Shown: positions 11,701 through 21,640 of the stretch, piece by piece
Position numbering within the stretch: the first letter of the stretch is position 1
Layout of the letters: every line of letters begins with the position of its first letter
Source: Warburgia ugandensis
Lineage: Eukaryota; Streptophyta; Magnoliopsida; Canellales; Canellaceae
DNA: 64,000 nucleotides
Assembly (NCBI GenBank): GCA_035236585.1
Contig: CP141136.1
Location: 53,957,136-54,021,135 of the forward strand
Reading direction: 5' to 3'
Notes under the pieces: generated by a model
Told to the model about the DNA's origin: nothing
The model's input: only the letters and a program-made list of their open reading frames with translations
The model's database searches: none
Position numbers and translations under genes: made by a program

Positions 11701-14700
11701 TGGAATTGTCATTTTTTAGCATTAGAATGTTTTTTTACTATTACTGCTGAAATTAACAAAAAAACAGTAGTGTATTTCATGAATTTTACAAGAAAGTAAC
11801 AAAAAAAGGGAACCATTGATATAGGATTGTCAATTTTAGTATTATAATGGAAACATTTACACATTTATTGCAAAAACAAACACACACACCAAAAAAAAAA
11901 AAAAACCCAACTGTATACCATGCTATAAGGTTTTGACTGAAAAGGAACCAAAAAGAAAAAGAAACAAGAGATTAAAAAAAAATAATGAAACAATACTATG
12001 GAAATGTCGGTTTTAGCTATATAAATGTAACCTATGGATGCATTCCACAAAAAATTAGAGAAAACAAAATTACTGATATATATCGCAATTTTTAAAAAAT
12101 ACAAGAAACTGGAAAAAAGAAGAAGTAAATACTACATTAAATCTATGTAAAGAAATGGAAATGATGAAAAGGAGTTTTCGTTTTTAGCATTAGTGTAGAT
12201 ATGTTGACATTTTAGACAAAAAACAAGTATTGATCATTAAAAATGAAAAAAGACACCGGTTTTACCAGTTTTATCATAAAATGAATAATATTAAATACCC
12301 AATGAAAATCTTAAATTTCTTACCTTTAATCACTTCAACAAAGCTTCAATCGCCACTGGAAGATGAGGATGGTCGCCAGAAGAAGAGAGGAAGTCTGGGA
12401 AGAAAAAGAAGAAGAAGAAAGGGAAAATAGGGTTTTTATATCACTTATGGTGCGCCTGGAGTCGGGGAAGCAGAAAGCACAAGGTGCAAGGCATAGAAAG
12501 TCGTGCAACTGGCCTTAGAAACTAGTCATGCTTACGACTACATACATCTGTAGTGTATTTCAGACCTAACACAGGAGTGCCTCTTTTTCAGAAAACAAAT
12601 AACTGCTCAAGGACAAGATTGATCATCAAGAGTTGGACATGTTAGCTCATCATAAACCTGATATCCTAGATCATCTCATTTTGGATGCCTTAGCTTCACA
12701 CAAAATGGAAGTCTTAGATCAACATGTCTTGGACGCTTCAGATCAGCCTCTTGTGCCAACTCCAGCTTTTTCCATTTTCCTTGGTCAAATCGTGTTCTTG
12801 AAGTTTCCTCCTAGTAAAAAACATGTTCACTCTTCAAGATCTCATATTAGTCAAAATTAGAAAACTGCAGGAATTGGAAATTGTCTGCATGGGAATTGCT
12901 TGTATGAATTTAAAAAAACTACCTAAGGCTTAGAAATTTCTGTTCAGAAAACAACCAAGTTTCGGAAACTACCTAAGTCTTAAAAGCTATTGCCTAGTTT
13001 AGGAAACTATTGTTTAGGAAATTGTTTGTAGTCTTTATTCAATCTTGGAAACTGCTTATGCTGGTAGAGCTGTTCCCTAGCTATTTAAACACTCTTGTAA
13101 CATGAATTAAAGTAGTTGTGGATTTTATTTTATTTTTTTATACATGAGAAGCTTGAGCAATCTCTGCTTTCTTTTGTCTTATGTATCTCTGAGAAAGACC
13201 CTAGAGTGTGAGACGCCTGACCTTGTATCTTTAAGGTTGTGGTTTTCTTGTAGCGTTAAAGTGGTGAGCTAGTTCTATATTTTAGCCCTGTATCTCTATG
13301 CTGGTGGTTCTCCTGTAGCCTTAGAGTGATGAGCTATTTTAATATATCCTATTTTGTCTAATTCTATCCTTTTATCAGGTATCAAGACCCATCTGAAATT
13401 CCTAAAAGACTCCCCTTTTTATCATGGTTGGACTAAAAAATTTCAGATCTTTAAACTGTTGCATTCTAAATCGGAGAATTTCAAATTTTGCATCTTCTCC
13501 TTTAGAAATCTATTGAAAATCCCAGAAGAAAGGGATTCCACAAAGATCTTCTAATTGGTCTTCTTCCAACTGGCATTTCCCATAAATTAGTTCTTGATGG
13601 GAGCTTCTGTACAGCTGTTGCAATCAGCCCTACAGCCATGGGGTCTGGTTGCTTTTCTTCTCTTCAAGCTGCGTCTTTATTCCTCGAGAAGGCAGATGTC
13701 AAATGAGGATAAAAAAAATGGTCGAGATCCATGAACTATGTCATGTAGGGTAACCATATAGAGTCTATAGAAGTTATAAGCAAAGGAGAGGAGCAGGAGA
13801 GAAGAAGAATAACAAGAAGAAGAGGAAGAATGACAAGGGCTGACTGCTGCTTGCTTCTGCATGCCCCTCAGGTCTTTATTAATGAGAAAAGTCTGCAACA
13901 ACAGATGAAATTAAAGCTTTAACTAGGACATTTATGGACAAGAAAACTAGTTAAGTTGTAACTTGGTAACCCTATAACTAAGTATTCTGGAAAACCTCCC
14001 TAAGTTTAGCTCCTAGTTATATGAGGAACCTAGCTTGGAAACATTCTGAATCTTTGCTTCTAACTTGGGGAACATGATAATCTTCCTATCACCAAGAGAA
14101 AAACAGTTCATAATCTTCATAATGGTTTAAAGAGGAAGATAATATTCATGACTTTGCATTGAATCACCTATACTGCTTCATCATCATTCAGTTGTTTCCC
14201 TCTTTTTCATTCTTTCTTGTCTCTTTATATGAGGAAATTTGGGTTACTTGTATTTAGGTCAACATGCATTTCTTTTATTCTATCCCTATCAAGTAATTTA
14301 TTGTAGTAGATTGACCTCTTCTACTAATGATACCATCTCACTAGCTTATCATTTCTGAGTCTGTGCAATTTGACACTTTTTAACTGCAGTTATGATCGCA
14401 TTCAACCAGACACATGGAGTGGAGCATACCTTTGTTGGGGAAAAGAAAACAAAGAAGCGCCATTGAGGGCAGCGTGCCCACCTGGAGTTCCATTTGGATT
14501 TGTAAGCAACTTTGAGATCAAATCCTTCGATGGATCTGCAAATCCACACCTGGGATTGGCTTCAATAATTGCTGCTGGAATTGATGGCATCCAGAGGAAT
14601 CTTACTTTGCCTGAACCCATTGGTATGATTTCTAAACAGTGAAGTATCCTCCTGTAAGTTTTGTTATTTTGAAATTTTTATATTTGAAAGTTTGGTTTCT

Positions 14701-16567
14701 TGTTAGCATATACCCAATGTGAAATTAGTTTCCTGGAAGCAAAGTCAATGAATGAACTGTTTACCATTGTTTTTCATATGTACGGTCAGGCTTTTTGTCA
14801 TCCTTGGTGAGAAGAATATTTCATTCTTCAGCCTTTGTGTGTGATTCCCTTTCACTTAGGATTCATGCAATGTAGTATCGTGGTTTTATTTTCTACAGTA
14901 GTTTTGGTGAGAAAATATTTCATTCTTTAGCTTTTGTGTGATTCTCTTGTGCGTAGGATTCATGCAATGTAGTCTCAAGGTTTTATTTTTTATGCAGTTT
15001 TGGGTTTTTACTGCTCAAAGCTTGTCTATTATTTTAATGCTATCATGGAAACTGTGTCTAGAGTCTGTGTGATGACTTGTTACATACTAGGGATAATTGA
15101 TTGCTCGTGTCATTTAAAAGCCTAAAATACAGAGGCCTGGGAAACACGCATCTGGTCCTCAGATGTTTTCTAGTTGCCTTCCCATTTGGAGCGTACAAGA
15201 TGTTTATCATTGGCACGAAAGCCTATACAGCAATTCAATCTCCAATTCTAATGTGTCGATGGACCTATGTATGGAACAGAAACAAATCCTTCCAGTTACA
15301 GCGTGGAGCTACAAAGGTTGCCTAAAGTACTCAGTGAATCTGTCGAGGCTCTTGATGAAGATAAAGTTTTGAAGGATCTCATTGGTGTAAAACTTGTTAC
15401 GGCTGTTGTAGGAGTCAGGAAGGTAAACCATTGTCTCAAATTTACTTTAGCAACTTTTTTTCTTTGCATCATGTTAGTCCGCTGATAAATTCAAGAAAAC
15501 GGTGTGAACAACCTCGCTTGTTTATGCTAGATCCCAGGACTATCACATCGTATGTTCTCATGCTAATTTCTATTCTTTTTGTGATCAATCTAGAAAGTAA
15601 TGGATACAATGGTATCATTCTATTGAGTGAAATGATCTATTTACTGATCTCTAATGTAAAAAAGGTGCACGCATGAAAGGGATTTCAGTTATTCAATCAT
15701 CTGCAGGTTTAACTCTGTTTTCAATTTTATTTCTGTTATTAACAAGAAAAGTGATTTTGCTATTCTTTTGTAAAGAATCAAGTTTTTGGGATGACTTCTA
15801 GTTGTACCAGAAGCTAATAATGCTGGAAATTGACTGACATACACATTGAATCTACTAGACATCTTATGACTTACACAAGAATTGGAATCTTCCTTTTGGG
15901 AGCTGGACACCCATTGAAGGGAGGTGAGGATGACCCAGTTCTCTGAATGTTGCCTATGAATGCAAAATCTGGGAGTTGCAAGGAATTAATTTCATTTTAG
16001 ATTTTCTGACTGGAACTCAATTGTATCCGCAACAAGGCATACAGGGTCAACATGTAATGCATGTGAATGACCATTCCCTGCTTCCCCAATTGAGGAAGAA
16101 TCAATCCAGTAAGTGGGCTAGGAACTACACTTTTTCTGGGCTGATCTGATAGAGAACTTTAAAGCATAGTCAAGTTCAGTGTTGTCTATATACAGAACAT
16201 ACAGGAAGAAATTGTTTCATGCCTGGAAGTCAAGCTACTCAATCCTATTCCTTATACCGGTCTGGATATCTGTTGTGTAATCATTATGGTCGATCTCTCT
16301 TCTGCTTTTGTGCTTCCAAAAATGAGAACAAGCTAGTTAGCAAAAAGGATGGTTTGCAGTGAACACTACCTCACATATGTTGATTACGTTAGTATTACAT
16401 ATGCATATGCAATAACACACACCACTCACGCCTGCATGCACTGCACTATGCTCAATGCTGAACTGATTTTTGCACTAATTTGGTGATTTCCCACTGAATT
16501 GCAGGCTGAAATCGACTACTATTCAAAGAATAAGGACGCATATAAACAACTCATACACCGGTTCTAA
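2766..16567 (+). CDS. FluG: FluG/NodGS-type glutamine-synthetase-like protein, C-terminal half (5' partial)
   Basis: Five exons splice in frame: 2766-2911, 5132-5323, 14390-14622, 15280-15422 and 16505-16567 (TAA at 16565-16567). All introns are GT-AG. The 258 or so residues cover the catalytic C-terminal part of a class-I-like glutamine synthetase domain. Exon 1 has LHAESGKGQFE, the metal-binding Glu segment. Exon 2 has GSGSHVHLSLWE, equivalent to the GS ATP-binding His motif. Exon 3 has SYDRIQPDTW and later a D-G-SANPHLGLA segment, the GS C-terminal substrate-binding region. The protein ends DAYKQLIHRF. In the plant FluG/NodGS family an amidohydrolase-like domain precedes the GS domain, and those exons must lie left of the window. 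The known family is a plant fusion protein (Arabidopsis At3g53180) linked to development and defence, and GS activity is doubtful. The 9-kb intron 5324-14389 carries a hAT element. The 15280 acceptor has a weak pyrimidine tract but is the only one that keeps the frame. Confidence 0.93.
2912..3917. other. Intron, no recognised feature
   Basis: This is the first part of the intron between FluG exons 2766-2911 and 5132-5323. ORFs on both strands are short and match no family I recognise. Confidence 0.5.
3918..4082 (-). mobile_element. tRNA-derived SINE (Au-like family)
   Basis: Read on the minus strand it has an A-box-like region (GGTAAAAGTTGTCGTC), GACCTTGAGGTCAC, and a B-box-like GGGTTCAAGG. 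The conserved body follows (CCTCTTGCAAAAATGCAAGG), then a 3' segment ending GCACTGGGGCTGCCC. The same body recurs at 17665-17837, 55427-55600 and 60711-60795. The family name Au is from memory of the consensus and is less certain than the SINE call. Confidence 0.75.
4145..4216 (+). mobile_element. SINE 3' fragment, same family
   Basis: The plus strand carries only the 3' half of the SINE: CCCTTGTGGTCCGCCC, TGGACCCCACATACATGGGAG, then a degraded TTGGCTGCC end. It lies 60 bp from the minus-strand copy at 3918-4082 in opposite orientation, so the two form an interrupted inverted pair. Confidence 0.7.
4217..5131. other. Intron remainder, no recognised feature
   Basis: AT-rich intron sequence up to the acceptor at 5130-5131. 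A 115-codon ORF at 4370-4717 has no recognisable domain and lies within the intron; I treat it as chance. Confidence 0.5.
5324..6600. other. First part of the 9-kb FluG intron
   Basis: The donor GTAAGA is at 5324. The stretch contains T-rich runs (5630-5655) and short ORFs without a recognisable domain. It may include old transposon remnants, but no diagnostic motif was found. Confidence 0.5.
6601..6779. repeat. 59-bp tandem repeat, 3 copies
   Basis: Units start at 6601, 6660 and 6719 with GAAGAAAGACAAAG and share TTTTGGACTGAATCAAC and CTGTACTCTT. Copies 1 and 2 also share CCTTATA. Divergence between copies is low. Confidence 0.85.
6780..8056. other. Intron stretch, no recognised feature
   Basis: Sequence between the 59-bp repeat and the hAT target site. 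Only short ORFs without recognisable domains were seen on either strand. Confidence 0.5.
8860..11300 (-). pseudogene. hAT transposase (BED finger, DUF659, hAT dimerisation), broken
   Basis: Read from right to left, a BED-finger-like segment lies near 11200-11290, including HLTGGHRNAKKC. At 10810-10890 is a segment resembling the AFNTACSLSF region. DUF659 pieces follow at 10300-10500 (SDWWTDDKGITHVNFLVN, LDMLEKVIDEVGKNNVVQV). The core then has PNYAVVGRELMVRRPHLYW (about 10110-10165) and LILEDVGKLPIVKKTV. From 10169 to 9285 the frame is continuous except for one TGA at 9837-9839. A C-terminal dimerisation-like stretch (HLQTFAIKILSHICSA) lies near 9130-9200, and a KMRNRLHAETLNNLVYVQYN-like tail near 8930-9000. 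Intron-like gaps and several lesions show that it is inactive. Confidence 0.9.
11310..12200. repeat. Degenerate ~130-160-bp tandem repeats inside the hAT element
   Basis: The core TTATGAAAAGGATGATGTGG, followed by AATTGTCA and TTTTTAGCATTAGAATG, recurs near 11380, 11525 and 11686. AAACAGTAGTGTAT(T/G)TCATGAATTTT recurs between cores. Weaker copies lie near 11810-11840 and 12150-12195. The array lies upstream of the transposase start, where hAT subterminal repeats would be expected. Confidence 0.8.
12590..13390 (+). mobile_element. LTR-retrotransposon fragment (LTR-like, with PBS-like end)
   Basis: The stretch has LTR-like architecture: a promoter-like CTATTTAAACACTCTTG, a U5-like pyrimidine-rich tail with repeated GTAGC(G/C)TTA(A/G)AGTG(G/A)TGAGCTA units, then TTTTATCAGGTATCAAGAC. 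The last part resembles an initiator-Met-tRNA primer-binding site after an LTR end. No second LTR or protein domain was found. An ORF at 12633-12860 has short repeated LD(H/A/Q) motifs with no known function. Confidence 0.4.
13391..14389. other. End of the 9-kb intron
   Basis: A purine-rich stretch (13780-13840) and AT-rich sequence run up to the pyrimidine tract and acceptor TTTTTAACTGCAG at 14377-14389. No gene is recognised. Confidence 0.5.
14804..15004. repeat. ~99-bp tandem duplication in a FluG intron
   Basis: Two copies start TTGGTGAGA at 14804 and 14903. They share ATATTTCATTCTT, GGATTCATGCAATGTAGT and GGTTTTATTTT, with moderate divergence. The rest of intron 14623-15279 is featureless. 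Confidence 0.8.
15423..16504. other. Last FluG intron
   Basis: Donor GTAAAC at 15423 and acceptor GCAG at 16501-16504, about 1.1 kb. No element or RNA gene was recognised. Confidence 0.6.
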
Positions 16568-17664
16568 TGTGTCTATCTAATTCTGGATTGATTGGTGTGA
16601 AACAGATTTTGCATTGAGATTTATTTGATATGTTTGTATAAGATAAAGGCCAGCACTATCTAGTACTGGTTTACACTTGATTATGACGAAATAATTAGAT
16701 TTTTTTTGTTTCTTAATTATGGCAATTTGTCAAATGGGCTTTGTCTGTCTACATTTGAGGCTTTTATCAACTCAGTGCAAATGACTGTATGCGAACTCTA
16801 CATTGACCAATTCATGGTCGGTCTCTGCAGCTACCATCAAACAGAACTGAGATTAGATCTAACAGGACTTTTTTATTCCATTAGTATGCACAATCGTCAC
16901 ATATTGTAACTATAAGGTGACTATCAGAGATCATTTACATGGTTGCCAGTGGTCTGCATTAGAAGCCAAAAACTGCGTTTTTCTCATTCAACACAGATTG
17001 GTGCACAGTAGAAAAGCTTAAGATCTATATGAATGCACAACGGGGTCTGTCTTCCTTTTTAAGTTGGTGTATAAATTGAATTGCTGAAAATTTCTAAATT
17101 GCATCACAACCTGATCTTATTTTCAATTGGTTATTGGGCCAACATTAAGATTCGTTAATTGAGTTCTCTTGCTTCATGGGCAATCTCATCCATCAAGATG
17201 CCTGAGCTACCCACAGAAAGCCTAATTCCTCTGATGATCTTGCCTTTTGTTGCTTGGTTATAAAATGGACTGTAAACAATGACAACCGCCCTCTCTGCAA
17301 GTGAAGAAAAAATAAAAATAAAATTGGAAAGGTAAAACACAGTGCCGCATCTTGTGATTTCTGGGGTGTATTGGACCCTGAAAAAGAAAGGCTTGCATCA
17401 GTAGAGTTGTAGGCCTCTCTTATGTGGCCGTTGGAAGATATACTCTGGCAGTTGTTGCGAGACGGTCCATGTAATTTGTCATTGATCCACTCCAGATGGT
17501 TGTTACCCATTACGAAGAGCTCCTTATCTGATCATCCCGCATTTGGAAGAAAAATGGGGGATGGCTTCAATTATCATTTCTAAATGGATCCTAATGGTCC
17601 CTTAGGATGCATTTGTAACTTGGGTGGTTTTTCCTTAATTTCTTTGCATATGTATGTATGTATA
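16568..17664. other. FluG 3' flank and intergenic sequence
   Basis: The 3' UTR presumably occupies the first 100-200 bp after the TAA. No canonical AATAAA was seen there; AATAAT occurs near 16690. Beyond it the sequence is non-coding, ending in a short (TATG)n tract at 17649-17662. Confidence 0.5.
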
Positions 17665-17837
17665 AAAGGGGTAGCCCGGGTACACGAATCTCTTGCATAT
17701 GCGAGGTCGGGGGAAAGGGTGGACCACAAGGGTCAATAGTATGCAGCCTTACATTGCATTTTGTAAGAGACTGTTTCTATGCCTTGAGAACCTACCTATG
17801 ACTTCAAGGTCACATGATGACAACTCTACAGTTGTGC
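17665..17837 (-). mobile_element. tRNA-derived SINE, near full length
   Basis: Minus-strand copy of the family seen at 3918-4082. The 3' end (complement of GGGGTAGCCCGGGTACACGA) abuts a TATG microsatellite tail. The conserved body and the GACTTGAAG/ATGTGACC tRNA-like region are present but diverged. Confidence 0.7.
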
Positions 17838-19520
17838 AAGGCTCCCCATCTGTGTATATGTTTGGAAAAATACATTAGAATACTTTGTTTCTTTTTTTCT
17901 TTCCGGATACCCAATTGATCAAGCAAAGGAGAAATTAACCTGTTTTTAGAAGCTACGACTTGTAGGCCACGTTTGGATAATGTATTCTCTTGTTAAATCT
18001 ATGCATAACTACTCATCAAATATTATGAAATCATTGAAGGGTCACAATGTTTGAAAGAGGGAACAAATGATAGCAAGCCGTCCTAATACAGCTAAGTATA
18101 TCTTATGAGGAGCATGTTTATCATTTTGAATTCTCCACCGGTGTTTGTTTTGCTTTTCACTGAGAACTGAGGTGATTTTCGCCAAAGAAGATTCAAATGG
18201 CACCTTACTGCCTAGACGTATATGAACTTGTGTTTCTATAAAATTCTTCTATCAAATAATTTGGAAATTAAATTATTTTGGCAATGAGCAGCTGATGCTT
18301 TCTCCTCTTGGCTAAGGAAATTGTCTTATCAGCACTATTTCTCAGTCAATCTCTAATACTCCAGTCCATTAAAAGGTTCTTAACCGTCGCATGATGATTA
18401 TAAAGAGTTGAGCCATTTGTTGCCGCATTCTACATGTGTGCCATAGAGTTTCTAATTCTTCACTTATACCATAAAAATAAAATAAATAAATTTTATGGAC
18501 AAACTCAAGGAACGATGGATGCATGTCAACATGCGATGATCATGACAAAATCGTGAGGAGAAACAAGCTTAGTTCTTGATACTTGAGAAAGAGAGTTGAG
18601 CAAGAATTAACACCCTCGCACCCAACAGCAGAGCATAATGATGGAGTAGGTTCTTTTCCTTTCTTTATAATATAACCACTCATATTATACAAACAGAAAT
18701 GGGCTACCAGCTGTGTGGAGTTGTCTACATCGCAGAGCAGATTAAAAAGTTGGGACAAGACTCAGAAATTCTGAAGAACTGACACCCCGCAAAGGCGCCT
18801 TAATACTAAACTATTATGGGGCCTATTTTGGCAAACCAGGACCTTCTGAAATAGGGGTTCGGTCAGAAATGAGCATGGTGCATGTGATTTTTATTATGAT
18901 GCTCATGTGGCTATAGTTGATTTTAATTTGGCAGAAGTGAAGGATCCAGAAGGGGTCAATCACTATGGTTGCGACCGTTTGGTTATAAAGGGTATAATAA
19001 ATTTTGAATGTTTAAGTAGCCTCACCTACTAGGTACCATGGGAAAGACTAAGAATGTTCTTAGTTGGTTCTTGGATGACCATAAGCACTCTTGGTTCGTA
19101 GTACCCCACATTTCAATTTTGTTCCTCCGCGGTCCATTCCGTCACAGGCCGTGAAAAGGCTCGATAGAAAGAGATTATATGCCCGTCTCATGCTGTTTCA
19201 CGAGAACAAATTTGAAATTTCAGATAATTTTATTAATCTCATACATTCTTTATGGATTGTGATATTTTTTCTTAAGTGGTAGACATACACACCTATGCAC
19301 AGTCTTGAACTTTGGTTACCCACATGAGAGACTCCTTGCGGCCCTGAGCCTAGAAGGCTTTGGTGATATATTTGCCACCAAAATTTGATAAATTAACCTT
19401 CTTCCCCTTTTTAAGCAGGTGCTTTACCTGAGTAAGTTTACTAGGAGGGTAACATTAATAAATAACCTAATTTAGCACTTTAATATCACTAGTTAGTGTC
19501 ATTACCAAAAATTAACCTAG
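17838..19520. other. Intergenic, no recognised feature
   Basis: Low-complexity and AT-rich sequence with only short ORFs. No family was identified. Confidence 0.5.
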
Positions 19521-19523
19521 TTT

Positions 19524-19524
<1 letters not shown>

Positions 19525-19567
<43 letters not shown>
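19525..19567. repeat. (CT)n microsatellite
   Basis: About 21 uninterrupted CT dinucleotides. Confidence 0.95.
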
Positions 19568-19574
<7 letters not shown>

Positions 19575-20151
19575 TAATAGACACCATGATCGTCTACTTC
19601 TCAGCCACGATGGCAACACACACATTTCCAAAGAATTCATAATACAATCAAAACCTAGAAATACTAAATAAAAAAGCACAAGATCATGATCAATCTAAAG
19701 ACATAAACCAAAAATCCGGTTTCTCATCTCAAAAAACCTCAATAACACAAATTGACTACCATCAGCCGTAAAGCAACCTTCAACTGAGGAAGGTCGGGGG
19801 TGGAAATATGAAGAACAAGAAAATTTTGGGCCAAAAAGTACAACCCTATCCCTAAACCATCAATTACTTTTGCAATTTGGGAGAATTAAGAGGGAAGAGA
19901 AAGAGCAAGTAGTGGAATATATGCCTCTTTATGAGCTTGTAAATAGGTTTTTCACTATCTTTCTATGCTTCAAGTATTTGATGATAGAATGTACTAATAG
20001 CAAAAGAAGAAAAACTTTGGAGTTGGAAATGAAAGCTGTTTTTGTGGTATTTTGATATGGGTTTGTGATTCTATAAAGTTTTAGTAAAAGAGAAATTTCT
20101 TTTTTTTGCATTATATTTATTCGATCATGAAGTGTGTGTGTGTGTGTGTGT

Positions 20152-20190
20152 CATCATTATCATCAAGACCTTATCCCAATTAAGGATGCC
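20152..20190 (-). mobile_element. RTE-type LINE, 3'-terminal relic
   Basis: CATCATTATCATCAAGACC followed by TTATCCCAATT is the complement of the RTE 3' tail (GGGATAAGGTCTTGATGATG-like). The same tail ends the LINE copies at 56378, 57903 and 60948. Only about 40 bp remain, next to a (GT)n tract (20132-20150). Confidence 0.6.
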
Positions 20191-20479
20191 CACACACACA
20201 GATGATAATTTGGGGAAAATGTAATGGGTTTGTAGGGTGATTCTATTGGTCTACTGCTAGGATAGTAGTAGAAAAGGCATATGAGTATGATACATTATTA
20301 CCATAAGCTCTTGGAGTCTTCAGAGTAATAAATTGCTTTTGCATGATCTCTACTTTCTTTTCTAACTCTCTTATTGAAATAGTCAGATTTTACAATGACT
20401 CATTCATTTAAAATCACATTTCTTGTTTTCAAGCTAACAATCTCATCAAGCAAAATGAATTTTTCATTTTCTAAAACTT

Positions 20480-21640
20480 CTTTCTCATATTTTAACCCTT
20501 AATAATCCAATTAAAGAATCTCTTTTATAAACAATAATTTCAGGTTCCTTATGCACTTTTGAAAGTGATTTTCTCAACATTTTATTTTTCAAACCAAGCT
20601 TCAATTTCCAAAGATGGTTAGTAAATTCTTTCCTATGTTCATCATGAGATAGATCATTTATCTCAAGTTCGTCACCTTGTATGGGCTTCTTCTTCTTCTT
20701 CTTCTTCTTCTTCTTCTTCTTCTTCTTCTTCTTCTTCATCTACAGCCATGAAACAAAGATTAGTTGTCTCTTCTTCTTCACCCAAACATAAAGACACTTC
20801 ACTTTCACTCTAAGTTACTAAAGGGCCTTTCTTTTATCTTTGGCTCTTTTTTTTGTTCTTCAAGAGTGAAAAACCAAGGTTAAATGTGCACTACCTTTTT
20901 ACATTCAAAGCATACAATATAGTCCTTTGCAAAAGCATGAGGATCCTTCGTAGATGCAGCCTTCTCAGAGAATCTTCTTGTTTCTTCATTTTTCTTACTT
21001 CAAATCATCTTGTTAGATCTTCTAGTGAAAAGAGCAACTCCCTCCTCAATATTATCATCTAATTTACTTTCCTATTCATCAACTTTAAGAGCAATGCCCT
21101 TATCTTTCTTCCTTTTTACTTTTTCTTCACCCTTGCTTCTTCACTAATTTCAAACATCATCAATAAACCTACAAGTTGATCCACCTTTAATCTTTACGGA
21201 CTTCAGCCTCTTCAATGGGTGCCATCTTCGAATCTAAGATCTAGGTAAAGACCTTAGAATCTTACTCACTAACTCATCATTTGAGAGCTCTTTTCTAAGA
21301 GACTTTAGAGTAGTGGTGATGTTGGTGACCCGATGCACATCTTAGTAATGGATTCAATGGACTTCATGGAGAATATCCGGTCCTCGTGAACTAGAATATT
21401 GATTTGTCTCTTTCATTTATTCCGTCATGGGTGACTTGAAGCATATCCCAAATCTCCACTACTAAAGTAGACTTTGAGATTCTATTGAACTCATTTGCAT
21501 CTAGAGCACAATATAGTAGATTCATTGCTTTATCATTCACTTGAGCTTTCTTGAAGTCTTATTCAATCTAATCTTTGGCCCAAGGAAGAAAGCAACTCAA
21601 ACCTATGACCAAGTATATTCTAGGTGAGACAAAGAGTGTA
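20480..21640 (-). pseudogene. Copia-type gag (UBN2-like), heavily decayed
   Basis: Minus-strand reading gives Copia gag signatures in shifting frames: NDKAMNLLYCALDANEFNRI at 21470-21540, EIWDMLQVTHDG next to it, and LVSKILRSLPRS near 21230-21275, followed by a KKDKGIALK-like tail near 21090. Many stops and frameshifts are present. A (CTT)n tract (20687-20738) lies within it. No pol or LTRs were identified. Confidence 0.75.

Larger units (their letters stand above)
8065..12545 (-). mobile_element. hAT-superfamily DNA transposon, decayed, with ends and target duplication
   Basis: The 4,481-bp element sits in the 9-kb FluG intron. Flanking 8-bp direct repeats differ by one base: ATCTATAG (8057-8064) and ATCTGTAG (12546-12553), matching the hAT target-duplication length. 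The ends are imperfect inverted repeats. The left end reads CTATGTAGTTGCATG, and the right end read inward is GTATGTAGTCGTAAGCATG. The interior encodes a minus-strand hAT transposase remnant. An AT-rich 5' flank has degenerate tandem repeats (11310-12200). The motif GCAAGGTGCA or AAGGTGCAAGG occurs near both ends. Confidence 0.88.

Noticed and set aside
20485-20739. ORF starting with a long poly-Lys run
   Set aside because: The Lys run is the (CTT)n microsatellite read on the minus strand; the rest is decayed Copia gag spacer.
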